64,000 nt of DNA from Pigoraptor vietnamica (GCA_943704525.1 CALSCQ010000764.1:17113-81112); one strand, 5' to 3'. Positions 32,537 to 44,526 are shown, counted from the stretch's first letter. The notes: generated by a model from the sequence alone, not told the origin. Numbers and translations: made by a program.

Positions 32537-33541
32537 ATGGAGAAGACGGGACGGCCTCCGTCGGGTGCAAAGCCTGCGAGCGCCACGACGACAAAGGCGG
32601 TGGCGCCTCGCACGAAGTTCGCCGCGGCAGCCAAAGTTGCGTCCGCGACCGTCACGCGCCCATCGTCTTCAACGGGGGCGCGCCCTTCGTCTGCAACGCG
32701 TGCTGGGCGACCGACATCCGCCGCATCCGTCGCCTCCCATGCCTCTGTGCCAGCAGAGTCCATTCCCGCGTCAAACGCTCTCGTTGCCGCGGGTACGTCG
32801 AAAGTGGCGCGCACAAAAGTACCATCGAAGCCGCAAAATCCGCGCGTTTTTCCCGCGTGGCTCGGAGAGCCCCATGGCCCCGGATTCGGCATTGAAATTC
32901 AAGAGGGCAAGGGGCTCAACAATGGCAACCCCACCTTCCACTCGCGCATCTACACGTTCAGCGGGCCGCTCGCGACCAAGGAGGACGTGTACTTTGAGCA
33001 CCGCGAGGACGGATCGAAGTACGGCAAGGCCCACAAGCTCTATCACCAGTACCAAGAGAAGCGCATCGGCGACGGAAAAGATGTCAAGTTTGAGATCGAG
33101 GGGCGTGATTTCAACCCGGCGCATTACGCGGAGGTACCTGCCGCGCAGATCGGCAAGCCGTCCGCGAAGCAGCTGAAGAAGTTCGAGTCGATGGCGTCGA
33201 AGATCGAACAGCACCGGAAGGATCGCCTCGACAAGTACCGCCTCGTCGAGCAGCGGTGGGCGCAAATGCTGAAGGAATCGACGGTGCTGACGTACAAGAA
33301 CATCCCGTGGCCGGACTTTAAGAAGAAGAACGGGCTGCTGCCGTTCCTCCTAGACCCCGCGCGCGCGCCGTTTCAAACGAAGGCGCAGCACGAGGAGTAC
33401 CTGCGCGTGCTGAAGGACCGGTGGGACGTTGCGTCGTTCGACCGGGCGCTCGGGCACCGGATAGCGGACGATGATCGCGAGCGGATCATCGCGCGCGTGG
33501 ACGAGATCTCGCAGATTGTCGGACCCAAGGACGTCGTGTGA
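32537..33541 (+). CDS. NFKBIL1-like protein with degenerate J-domain-like C-terminus
   Basis: Single exon, 334 residues from the ATG at 32537. Residues 1-95 are a Ala/Ser/Thr/Arg-rich disordered tail. Residues about 105-180 form an unrecognised segment (GEPHGPGFGIEIQEGKG, YTFSGPLATKEDVYFEHRED). The C-terminus resembles NFKBIL1 and its fungal relatives: ERYRLVEQRW-like helix, IPWPDF, a Leu-rich FLLDPARAPF, then LKDRWDVASFDRALGHRI...ISQIVG, where the family has WHPDKF...G.R...ISQ. The HPD tripeptide of a true J domain is absent (DVA here). NFKBIL1 associates with mRNA processing factors; function here is not established. I am fairly sure only of the C-terminal similarity. Confidence 0.5.
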   Translation: MEKTGRPPSGAKPASATTTKAVAPRTKFAAAAKVASATVTRPSSSTGARPSSATRAGRPTSAASVASHASVPAESIPASNALVAAGTSKVARTKVPSKPQNPRVFPAWLGEPHGPGFGIEIQEGKGLNNGNPTFHSRIYTFSGPLATKEDVYFEHREDGSKYGKAHKLYHQYQEKRIGDGKDVKFEIEGRDFNPAHYAEVPAAQIGKPSAKQLKKFESMASKIEQHRKDRLDKYRLVEQRWAQMLKESTVLTYKNIPWPDFKKKNGLLPFLLDPARAPFQTKAQHEEYLRVLKDRWDVASFDRALGHRIADDDRERIIARVDEISQIVGPKDVV

Positions 33542-33760
33542 CCGCGCTGGCGTCGAGGAGTTTTCGTCTGCGAGCAGCGTCGCGCGTATCGTTTGCTTAT
33601 TCTTATATTCGTCTCCTTATGTGTATCTTTCCCTTTGGTCCTCGATTGCGTCTGTGGTGGGCGTCCCCCACCGCCCCCAAACTAAAAGTAGGAATACTTT
33701 GTACGATGAAGATACTCGATGGGGCAATGTCGCATCACAGCGATGAAATTTTTGTGCGCC

Positions 33761-33931
33761 TCAGGCGGTGCCAACGTCCCGCTTGCTCAGCCACTCCATC
33801 GTCGCCCGCAGAATCTTCTTCTCGCCCAGACGAAGCTGGACGGCCGATCGGACATTGGGGGAGAGCGCGCCGTCCTGCAGCAGCCTCTCGTCATCCTGCA
33901 CGAATTTGCGCTTGTGAGCGGGCGCCTGCGC

Positions 33932-33969
<38 letters not shown>

Positions 33970-35776
33970 ATGCCTCCCTGCCTCTTCGTCAACTCATGAG
34001 CACTCCCGTACCTCAATGGATGTGGGATACGCGCGCAACAGTAGGGTGCACCGCACGGTAAGCATGGAGATGGCCTTGCGCTCGTTCTCCGCCGATATCG
34101 CAGCGCCCATGTCCCCGAGCGTACCCACACGCAACGCCGTCGTCGCTGCAAGCTCCGATTCGGTGGCACAGAACACGCGCAGGAAGCACGCGAGTGACGA
34201 CGGGCAAGCGCCGGTGGGACGCAGAATAAAGTCGCACAGGCTGCGATTTGACAAGCTCGTCAACTCTCTCTCTGTGCCTCAAACGCATAGGACCCTCGGA
34301 GCAAGAAAGGTGCGCATGCACTCATACGCTCTCGGTATCTTTGCGCAACCCACGCTGTCATGTCGAGCGTCTGGAGGAGCTTCTGCTTGCGCTCGGCGAG
34401 CGGGTCGTCCTTCGAGAGGCCGACGCGAATGGCGAGGCTATCGTGGGGGTTGTTGGGTACGACAAACCCGCTGCTCATCAGGAGCTCGCTGTTCGGGCGC
34501 GGGCCGTAGAAGATGAGCACCTGTGCGCAATGGCGGTTGTCCGCAGGAAGATTAGAGAGGAACTCGAGGCGAGTGAGATAAAAGTAGTCGTCGACACGCA
34601 ATGCAATGCAATGGAAGTGGATGAGACTTCTCGCCCATTCACCCACCTGCTCCCCTTTGCCGAAGTCGCGCACGGCCGTGCACTCCAGGCTCCTCGTCGC
34701 CGCGTTGAACACCGACGTGATCTCGCCCTCGGTCGTGTGGTTGCAGAGGTCCCACACGGGAATGAGCGCGAGGCCAAACTCGGGCCGCTCGTCCGATCCC
34801 CCGACGGGGATCCGATTCTGCCGCGTCATCACCGACGCCACGGCCCACGCGTAATCGTCGTACGAAAGACGCTTGGGATCGATAAGAGCCGGCTTACCGT
34901 CGCTCGCGCGCGTCAACAAGGGGCGGAGGTGCACGTACTGCCGCGCGACATTCCAAAACAGCCGCATTGCCTCAAGGCGCACCGGCGACCCCTTCAGTTC
35001 CGAGAGCTCCGCGACGGTGAAGAAGAGCGGCAGTCCAAACGAGCGCGGGAGAGTGTCGATGTACGGCGCCCACGCCGAGTCCTTCCCCTTCTTCGCCTCG
35101 ACGAGAAGGTGCACGGCGAGCGCGACATTCGGCATGCCCTGGAGCACAGGGTCGGTGCGGATCAGCGCCGACAGGCCCGGCGACGATGCGGCCGTTACGG
35201 TCGACATCATGAGAGACTGCGGGACGCTCACGACGAGCTCGCCCTTCTTCACGTCGCGCGCAGCCCGCACGCCGTTGCCCTGCCCTTCAAATCGCCCAAA
35301 TTCGAGCGCGTGCGACGGGAGCGATTTGGCTTCGAGCCACTTTGTGAACGCGGCAAACTGCGCATCCCAGTCAATGGCCCCGGATGTCCCCTCCACACGC
35401 GAAGTGCTCAACGCGTCCTCGCTCTCCGCCGACCGCAGTGCATCCACTGCCTCGCGCAGGCGCACATAATCCTCCCATTCCTTCTGAGTGCCGGCCACGG
35501 GTCCGCCCTGAGGAGCCGCGAGGCGTCTCACGGTCAAATCGACGAACGCTAAGAGCCGCACTTTTGCAGGCGGAGTGTGATTAACATGGGCGCGTACTCT
35601 CTCGACTTGAATTCTGGGCTCTGCAGTTTGTGAATGGATGCGCTTCTACTTACCTCTCTCAGCTGCGCCGCGACTGCCGCGAAGCAGGTCTCTCTTCGTA
35701 CTGTCGTCGCGGAAGGTGCGGAGGACGCAGGGGGCGCCTGTTTGGGAGTGGCGCCCTTCTTGTTTTTAGGCGGCAT
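33761..35776 (-). CDS. SETD3: SETD3-type actin-histidine N-methyltransferase
   Basis: Five exons in phase: 35776-35654, 35507-34647, 34520-34354, 34240-34012 and 33895-33761, 504 residues. The N-terminal helix QKEWEDYVRLREAVDALR matches human SETD3. The SET domain has ARDVKKGELVVSVPQSL, ALAVHLLVEAKKG, WAVASVMTRQNRIP (Asn of the substrate pocket), LIPVWDLCNHT (Trp and Asn) and IFYGPRPNSEL (Tyr and Arg). The Rubis-subs-bind domain follows with LACFLRVFCATESEL and ends RLGEKKILRATMEW. SETD3 methylates actin His73. All pocket residues I can recall are kept, so an active enzyme is likely. The N-terminal 40 residues are a low-complexity lead. The intron after 34012 holds a GTGC repeat. Confidence 0.93.
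33931..33970. repeat. (GTGC)n tandem repeat in SETD3 intron
   Basis: About nine to ten copies of the tetramer GTGC/CGTG in the last intron of the SETD3 gene. Confidence 0.9.
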
Positions 35777-36802
35777 GGCCCTTTGTTGAAGTGTGTTGGT
35801 GTGTGTTGGTGTGTGTGTGTGCGCGCGCACATGCGTTTTTGTATTTGAGCTAGAGATGGTGTGTAACACTGTTGCTTATGATGTAGGGTGGGGGTTACCA
35901 CGAACAGTCCCCTTGCGTGACGATTAGAGATGAGTCGTTTGCAGACGAAAGTTGAAAATGCACAGAGCGAACTTGAATGGCTGTGAAGAATATAAGTAGT
36001 GCCAACGGACGAGAAATGCTTCAGAATATGGGGCCACGGCGGAACTGGCAGTTCACTGACGACGCCGATGTCCGTCAAAGTGTATTGCAATCGAGACAGC
36101 TCCTTCTACGTATAAACCACGCCCCCTCTGCAGCAGCGCACTTCGTGGAGAGACGGAACATGCTGCAGTCCGCGCCTGTGCTTGTTGGGTTGCATCGGCT
36201 GCATTGTGCCGTCTGGACAGCGCGGACATTGAACCACCACCCACACAGCCATGCGAGAAGCCGCAGGCGACTACTCCCTTAAACACAAGAGCTGGCACTT
36301 GGTAAAACGCGCCACTGTAAGCGCGTTTTAGTCTTTGCTGCAGCGAGAGGGGATTGTGCGGTGCGTCGGCGTCCCTGTGTTCGAGAATAGCTTGCCGCAC
36401 GTGTCGCGTGTGAGTCCCCAGACCCCCACTTCCACGTCCACGTGCAACAGGTCGGCATGGTCACGTGACCGCTGACGTTGCAGCCACCAACCCTCAACCG
36501 CCGCGACGAGCCGTGTGCGCTTCGTCCCCTTTCTTCATCTTCAGTCACCAGTAGCCGTGTCCTGGGTTGAATTGCGAGTGGCAAAGTGCGGCTGCGTCCT
36601 TTGTTGGCGGAAGTTGTCGTGTGCGTTATTGTCTTGGGTTGGCTGTGCCTCCTACGGTCTCACAGATCGATTTTGACGGCAACTGTCACTGTCCATAGCG
36701 ACGCACGTGCACGCTATCGCAACTACGACAACGAACTGCTCGGGCCCTTGCCCGCAGCAGCCGTAAGAGCCCCGTTTGCACGCGCCGTCGGTGTTCTCCA
36801 CC
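35777..36802. promoter_or_regulatory. Divergent promoter region of SETD3 and CHO2-like gene
   Basis: 1026 bases between head-to-head starts. It holds a GT-rich tract next to SETD3 (about 35788-35830), a relatively AT-rich middle and an E-box palindrome (listed separately). ORFs here are short and unlike known proteins. Confidence 0.5.
36459..36470. promoter_or_regulatory. 12-base E-box palindrome GGTCACGTGACC
   Basis: Perfect palindrome centred on CACGTG, the extended GTCACGTGAC core bound by bHLH factors of the Cbf1/USF/TFE type, 333 bases upstream of the CHO2-like start. Site seen; binding inferred. Confidence 0.5.
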
Positions 36803-39800
36803 ATGTCGGACGGTGATGCGGGCGGATTGCGGCAGCGCAAGGGCGCGACTGAGCCCGCCGCCCCGCCCGCCGCCACTTCGCCGCAGAAGCGCGTGTCGAA
36901 GAATGGCGAACTTTTTGGAAGGACGCCGGACGGTGTCGGTGAGTGCCAGTAGCCCACGTGTCGTCCATCTTGCGGTGATTCGAACTGGGCCCGTCGGTGC
37001 GCATTCTGCCACTTTGCCTTCCGCGAGCGAATCTTCTCTCTCTCTCCGCGTTCGTCTGCACACGGAGTCTCACAGCAGCGATTGCCTCCGTCTCTGCATC
37101 CGCAGAGTTCACTGTGCCAAAGACGACGGATCTCATGAACAACCTTGTCCGCTTCGACAAGTACAACGTGTTCGACGCGCTCAACCTCGGCCTCATGCTC
37201 TTCCAGCTCCTTCTCTTTCTCACGGGCGCGCTGCCCCGATGGGTGCGTGGGCGCTTGCCGTCCGCCATGCATGCCGCCATGCATGCAGGAGCCTGCAGTG
37301 TGTCCCTTCTCTCTCCCCCTTACAATCCGCAACTCACGCGTTCGACTCACTCCCTTCGCAGGCGTACATTTTCCTCTTTTTTTTCTGGCGTATCTGCTAT
37401 GACGGCGGTCTCGGTCTCCTCCTGCACCACCAGTCGTCCAGCGAGGCGATCACGCGCGTCATCCGCGCCATTGACCAGTTCCCTTCGGCGCGCGGCTTTT
37501 TGAAGCGGCAGCTCGAGAAGAAGATGGGACCGGACTACAAGTACGACGTGAGTGTCGCGCAAGCGAAGCAGCGGAGAGTGGGATCTGTGTGCGCTGGCAG
37601 TAGACATTGGGGCGGGGCTCAACGTTGTGCACTGTGCCTTTAAATTGCGTGTTGCTTTCATTGTAACGTTAACGCTCGAGGGCTCAACGATGTTGCGGCC
37701 GCAGTCGGTCCCTCCGAGCTTCAATGCGTGGCTTCTGTTCCGCCACGTCGTGGACATTGTGCTCGCGAACGACCTCGGCTGCTACTTCCTCCTCTGCTTC
37801 TCGTACTTTGAGTGGCCGGGGCTCTCGCTGTGGAACGTGGTGCTCTACGCCGTCGGCGTGGCGCTGTGCTGCGTCAACCTCTGGGTGAAGATGGACGCGC
37901 ACCGCGTCGTCAAGGACTTTGCGTGGTGTACCAATCCTCTCGCGTCAGTTTCATTGCGCGTACTTGCCGACACGCTGTTCAATGCATTGCGCAAAATGTC
38001 CGTCGCTTGCCATGTGTGCATGCCCTCACACGCACATGTGCTTTTCGTTGGTTCCTCTGCGGATTTGGGCGACGCCCTGCTCGCCTTTGCTTTCGCCCTC
38101 GGTTTGTTTTGTGCGCAGATTGGGGAGACTTCTTCTTCGTGATCGAGCAGGAACTCACGTTTGACGGCGTGTTCCAGATGGCGCCGCACCCCATGTACAG
38201 CGTCGGGTGGGTTGTTGTTCACCGCATCCCTAGCACACTACTCTCAAGCCTCGTTAGTATGGCTTTTCTACTGATCCGTGCTCTTCCACTTGCGTCGTAT
38301 TCTCTCTCTCCTCTCTCTCTCTCGCTTCCTTGCTCGTGCAAGTTCCCGTCTCGCAAGTTTCTCGGTCGCGCACATTCTCATGTCTCTTGCGGGCAGTGGA
38401 GGCAATGGACGCGCCTCTATGATTCAAGCTGATCGGACATCCCTCACTTTGCAGCTACATGTTCTTCTACGGAATGAGCCTCATCACGCGCTCGTACGTC
38501 GTGCTCTACGCGAGCCTCACGGCGCACTTTTGCCAGTTTCTCTTTCTTGGCGTTGTCGAAAATCCCCGTATCCGCGCCCTTAATGCACGTGTCTTGTAAC
38601 GTCTTGCATGCATGTCTCTAGTCCACGCACACACTCTTGCGCATTCGCCCTTTGTCCTCTGCAACACGTGCGATGCCCCTTAACTCTCCAGCTTTCGTGC
38701 CACGACCCATCTCGCTCACCCGCATACAGACATTGAGAAGACGTATCCCTCGGTCATGCCCAAGATCAACCCGTGCCAGCAGCAGATCCTCCGCAAGTAC
38801 TTTCGCTCGGACCTCATCGTGTTCAACAACCTCGACGTCTTCCGCGCAGCCGATCTCTTCCTCATCGTCATGGTCGGCCAGGTCGCCTTCTCGTACTTTC
38901 TTCCCGTCGGCCCCTGGTTCTATGTCCTGTGAGTTTGACCGCCGCGTTGTTCTGTTCGTGCAACTCCGTCCATCTCGAGTTTGGGAATTTCGTCCGGTTG
39001 TTTCCACCTTTTTTTATGTCGCTCGATTATGTGGGCCGGCCTGACGTCTTCGAAGGGTTTCTGCGTGGGTGTGGCGTACTCATCTGCGGCTTCTCGCATG
39101 CAGGCAAGCGGCGTTTTGGCGCCTCGCGTACAGCCTCGGCATCGGCCTGCTCCTCTACTTTCAGAGCAACCACAAGTCGTGGACGGCGCACTTTATCAGC
39201 CGCGGATTCACCAAGGAGTACGCGTTTGAGCAATGGAAGAGGTGCGTGGCTTGTCGCGTGGAGTCCGTCCTTCGCCGCGATCGTGCGTCGTTCGCTGTTG
39301 AGATTGTTTTTTTGTAAAGATCCATCCCTCCGGCTCGAATGCAACGGGTTGTCTGTTCCGGGGGCGCGCATCGTTTCCTGTCCGTGTCCCCCACATCCGT
39401 CGTCACATGGCACGCATGAATGCCCTGTGAGAACCTCTCCTTACTGCGCCGCCACTCACGCAGCATCTATAATGCGACGCTGACGATGGCGTACGTGTCG
39501 TTCGCCGTGTGCGCCCTCAAGATGTACCAGCTTCCTGACGACTGGACGATGCGCGGGGAGCTCGCCCGGCACACGCTCGGCGTGGTGAGTAGTTGGCGAC
39601 GGAGATGGAGTTGCAGTGGAGATAGGGTTGCAGTGGCGAGACAGTGTCTGTCGCAGTATAGGAATAACGCAGTAGTAGAGTGACGCAACGTGAATTCGCT
39701 GTTTGTGGTCATTACACTTTGGCGCCTCCGCTTAATTTGTCTGATTTTGTTGCAGCTGCTTATCATGTTGCACGTGTGGTGCTCTGTGTCCACGTTCGAG

Positions 39801-41651
39801 GTCCTTGGCGAATACGGATGGTGAGTGCGCCTACTGCTGTGTCCTTATAAGGCAAAACGCTCGCTGTCGGTTTTGCTTATCACGTTTGTTTCCAGGTTTT
39901 ACGGCGACTTCTTTATCGAGGAGTACGAGCCCACGATCTACTACCACGGCATCTACCGGTGCGTCTTGTGCGCGTGTGCATGTGGTTCTGCACGCATAGC
40001 ATCGCTACGTCTCTTGCGTCTCTTTTTGCGCATTACAGGCGGCCACGTCTGCGATTCTCCTTGCCCCTAGTGACTTGGGAATTTGATGGCCTTGCGCTTA
40101 TCCAAAGTGTGATGTGGCTCTCGTGCAGCTTCCTCAACAACCCTGAGAAGGTCATGGGTTTCGCCGGCTTTTATGGCGCTGCGCTCATCAGCGGCAGCTA
40201 CGTCGTCTTTGCGCTCGCGCTATTGTCGCAGATATCGTGGGCCCTCTTCCTGCAATACGTCGAGAGGTGCGTTTGGGTGTGTCTTACCTTTACTTTGCCC
40301 GGTTGCTACAAGAAGTATCCCGTGACGGTAGTGTTCGCTAGTCGTCGCATCCTCCTTTGACAATTTCGCCTTGGCTTATTATTGGGTTGTGCGATGTGCA
40401 GCCCCCACGTCACGCGTCTCTATGGCGACAAGCGGCGCGTGGAGTCTGGGTTCACGGCGGCACTCAAGAGCAAGACGGACGGCATCATGACGAAAGGTGG
40501 GGCTGCAACTGGAGTGTAATCATATTCAATTGTGTGTCGAGAGGCGCGCTTCGTTACCGTCGTCCTACTTGTGTTTCACAATTCCTCGGGCCGTACCTCT
40601 GGCATTGATCTCATCGTGGCGTTGCACAGCCGAGCCCATCACAAAGGAAATCGAAAAGCTCGTCGAGCCCGTGTCGAAGCTTGCGTCGCCGCTCGTGGAG
40701 AGCGTCTCCAAGTTTCGCGAGTCGGCCGAGACGCTCGTGAAGAGGGGTACGAGCCTTCGCTCCTCTATTGCGTGTGCGTATGTGTGTGTGTGGTTGTGCG
40801 CACGCGTGTGTGTTTCTGCGTGTACGTGTGCGTATTGCTTTCGGCTAATTGTGTGCGCCTTGTTCTTTGCAGCAACCGTCCCGATCCTGTTTACGAAAGA
40901 GTGAGTGAAGCGACGCTCGCTTTGCGTGGCATTGACGCACACCATCTACGCACGCGTTCTATCCGGCGGTTCCGTCACCTTTTTACGTCCCTTACAGTTG
41001 CCCCCTTGCCAGATTTGCATGCCGAATCTCTCTTCTCGTCTCACCCGTGCGCTGTTGAGCAGAGACCCTGGCCTTGGTGCGCTCTCGGTCGACCCTGCCA
41101 CCCGATACCCGCTCACGCAGGAAATGTCCATCGACGAAATCACGCAGGCGGTGCGTTTTCTGTGTGCGCGCAAGTGGTGTGGATAGCAGTATTACGGACG
41201 ACCGTGTGCTCATGTGTCTTCGTGTGTCGCGCAGGTGCGGGAAGTGTGGGAGAGCCTTCTCGGCGTGGAGGTGTCGCAGTCGGACGACTTCTTTGCGCTC
41301 GGCGGCAATTCTCTCCAGGCCGCCCAATTCCTCGAAATTGTGCGCACGCAATTCGGCGTCGAGCTCAAGCCCGTCGCGATGCGCAACACGCCCGAGCTCT
41401 CGCAGCTCGCGCAGGCGGTGGGTTTCGCGTCCGACGATATTGTTGCCTTTCTGTGGCCGAGTTATTCTTACGTGGAACTCACCCTATCGATAATACGTGG
41501 GCACACCGCCTTGTCACGTCCCTTATTAATTATTTTTTTTCGCCTTTTGGTGCAGATTTTGGAAGGTCGTCAAATCCTTGTCGCGCGCCGCCGGTCTTCC
41601 GTCGAACCCGACCTTTCAACGTCGGCGGCGGCGGTTGCAACGCACGATTGA
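36803..41651 (+). CDS. CHO2-like phosphatidylethanolamine N-methyltransferase fused to a C-terminal carrier (PCP/ACP) domain
   Basis: Eighteen exons, phase-consistent, 737 residues. Exons 1-15 (36803-40900) encode a polytopic PE methyltransferase of the fungal CHO2 type: [57 protein letters not shown], the SAM-region [46 protein letters not shown] and a second methyltransferase-like [20 protein letters not shown]2 methylates PE in the ER towards phosphatidylcholine. Exons 16-17 (41063-41150, 41235-41417) add about 80 residues of a phosphopantetheine carrier domain: [39 protein letters not shown], with acceptor Ser671 in GGNSLQ (41310-41312). The last exon 41556-41651 ends the protein. The junction 40900|41063 is the one to test, since it decides fusion versus a second gene. 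Confidence 0.82.
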
Positions 41652-41874
41652 AGTTGCGAAACCATTACTGCGAATATAGCGCTCGCGTTTTTGGTGAACA
41701 TGAGTAACATTGTCCAGTTCCGAGATCTCGCAAATGACTTTGATTGGAGAATGACGCGGACATGGCAACCAATCAGCTTCTCACGCCGCCAGTTCATCTT
41801 TGAAAATCCTCTCGACACCTATTTGACCTGCCTATTTACTCGCAACTCCTTGCGAATACCCAAGGCCGTGCCCC

Positions 41875-44526
41875 ATGGCGGACGCTCACGAATATCCGCC
41901 CGTCCCGGGCGCCGTTCCGCAGAGCGAGCGTGACGCGCACCCGAATGCAACGCGTCCCATCGAACCGTCCATGTCGCAAGTGCCGCCCACACCCTCGGCA
42001 AGCTCAGACCTTCCGTTTCTCCTAAGACAACCGAAGGGCGCGTCGGGAGATGCTGCGTGGGGAAGCGGCGCAGACGACAGCACGGCGCCACCGTCTTCGA
42101 TTGTGGGATTCACGTCCAACAGGCAATCGATCAGCGTCACGCGAACCGACGCGCAGGCGGCTGTGGCGGAGGCGGAGGCGGCGCGGCTTGCTGCGATGCG
42201 CGCAATGGGGAAGGTGGACCGTGACTCGAGCCTCTCGGGCTTTGCGTCGGCGCTTCCTCCCGCACCAATTCAGCCGCTCGAGCACACGTCCAAGGAACGC
42301 GACCCCGCAGAGATGCAACGAATTGCGGCGCTCTACTCGCTCAGTGGCACCGCAACACCTGTACTGCCGAGCGTGGGGTCCGTGCCCCTCTCTATCGGCG
42401 CGTCCGCGACGCAACAAATTGCCGCAGCCGCGCCCATGTCTACCCGCCCGACAGTGAACGCCGCCGAGTCGTTGCCGGCAGCATCTTTCTCGTCATCGCG
42501 GGGAATGTCAGGCGCAAGCGTGGTTGCGTCGGCGGCCGTCTCTGCAACCGTGCCCGCGCAACTCCCGGGGGTGCAGTCGCCGCCGGAGCCCAGCGACGCG
42601 CTGGATTCGTCCGCGCCCGCCTTCGTTAGCGCCGGTGCCGCGCCGACCGAGGTGAACGCGGCTGAGTTCGACGACCATCTTGCGCTTCTCCTCCACAACT
42701 TCAAGAAGGGCGACATGTCGCGTGCGTTCGATACGCCGATGAGCTACGGATCATCCGAGTCGTTCCGCCTGGCGCAGGTGGCTCTGATCGAGGCGCAGCG
42801 GCCGGACGAACAGGACGCGAAGATCTCGGCCAACATTGTCGACTTGAAGGACACGATTGGCGATCTCGTCACGATCGCGAGGACGATTCACACGAACATT
42901 GTGTCGCCGGCTGCGTCCAACACGAATTTGGGGTCCGTAGCGAACATCCGCCTCGGCCTTTCTTCCTCCATGCTTGCGGGATCGACCACGGACGTCGGGC
43001 TCCCGACAATCCCCGGCAGCACGGTCAACGTGACGGTGACTGGCCCAGAGAGCGGCATGCAGCTAGCGGCGGATTCGATGCTGAATATTGCGGGCGCGGA
43101 GGGGGAGGGTGGCACCGCGCTCGCGGCCCCTCTCGGTCGCCTCGCCACGCGCATTCGCGTTGGTGTCGAGCGCATGCTAGACCTTCTCGTCGACATTGAA
43201 ACGCAGCGCACGGCGGCGGCCGCGCAGAGGGACCGACTCGCGAGCCTCTTGCTCGCGTGCTCGATCGAGACGATGAAGATCCACAACGAACGGGTGCGGC
43301 TGGAGCAGTTGCTGCGACGGAAGACGGACGAAGTGCGCGCGCTCGGCACCGCCAATCAGGAGTTGGGGAAGGAAATTGCGCAGGCAAAGTTCCGGTCGGA
43401 GCGCGCCGTGCTGCAATTCCACAACGACAAGCGCAGCGGTGAGTGTCACGCGCGTGCGACGAGTGTGCGGGTACTTTTGCGGGCAATTGTTATATTATGC
43501 TCGAAGGCAAGCACAGGCGACAGTGTGCAGGCCTAGTGTTGAACTTACCACGCCCGCACTTGCATGCAGTGGAGAGCCGCATGTCCAAGCTTGCGAAGGA
43601 GGTCGAGAGCGAGCGGAAACGGCGCACGCAGCTTGAAGAGCAGCTCGAATCGGAGCGCCGCGACCGTCGAAGGCTCCAGCAGACACTCCAGCGCGAGATG
43701 ACGCGCATCCCGGGCGAGCAGGCCGTGCAGGTGCGCCATTTGCGCAAGAGTACTGGACGCGTGTGGATGCGGCGATGATTGCCAAGCTCACCTGTAACTG
43801 TGTCGTGTGCAGGGCGCCGTCCCCGTCCCAGTCCCGGCACAGTTCCTCCAGTCTCCGCTGCAGTGGTTTGCCGCGAGTGACATTGTAAAACGCTCAGAGA
43901 AGCTCGAGGCCGAGTGCATTCACCTCCGCGAGGAAGCCCGCCGCGCGCAGGCCGAGGTTGCGGCCGTGCGGCGAAGAGAAGTCGTTCTTCAGGAGGAGGT
44001 CCGCATTCTGAAGGCGAAGGTTGTGTCTGCAGAGGCGCGTCTGGGCGAGACGACCAAGACGATCGAACGCGCAGAGGAGCGCGCAAGGACCCTCGAGCAG
44101 TCTCTGGTGCGGACGGCCGCGTCGGCCGTTCGGAGAAAGCGCGAAGAGGAGAAGGTGCGGAATGCCGAGAAGTGGCTCGCGACAATACCGGTGCTGCAGC
44201 GGCGTATGGAGACGCTGCGTGCGCGAGAGCTCCAGGCACAACAAGCGGAAGAAAGCCGGACGCATCGGACCGTCGAGGCAACGCGGTCGTTCCGTTCGCA
44301 GGGGTCGATGCCGCGGCAGGCGAAGGGCGCGAGGAGTGGCAATGCTTCTGGCTCGGCGAGTCCCGTGCCACACCCGCTGCCGCCGGGCTTGCGGCTGTCC
44401 CGTGTCGATCACGCGTCACTAGGCGGCGCCGACGGGAGTATTGTGGGGGATGTCGGTGCGCCGTCGATAGCCGTGAGCGAGGACGGTGGCGCTGTGGTGA
44501 CCTCACAGCCAGCAGTGGTCCAATGA
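41875..44526 (+). CDS. Coiled-coil protein of unknown function
   Basis: Three exons: 41875-43438, 43570-43730 and 43813-44526, in phase, 812 residues. Residues 1-240 are a Ala/Ser/Pro-rich disordered region. From about 250 the chain becomes helical, with strong heptad-type coiled coils at about 430-700 (for example RKRRTQLEEQLESERRDRRR, EAECIHLREEARRAQAEV, TIERAEERARTLEQSL). The C-terminal 100 residues are again disordered. No catalytic motif or signal peptide is seen. A centrosomal, cytoskeletal or vesicle-tether scaffold is possible, but I do not recognise the family. Confidence 0.75.

Noticed and set aside
34248-35552. 434-codon open frame on the plus strand
   Set aside because: Exactly antisense to the SETD3 exon, with no family resemblance; it is open because of the GC-rich codon bias of the real gene.
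40532-41707. 391-codon plus-strand frame over the end of the CHO2-like gene
   Set aside because: Runs through introns of the real gene and reads as low-quality Arg/Cys/Val sequence; conserved residues sit in other frames joined by GT-AG introns.
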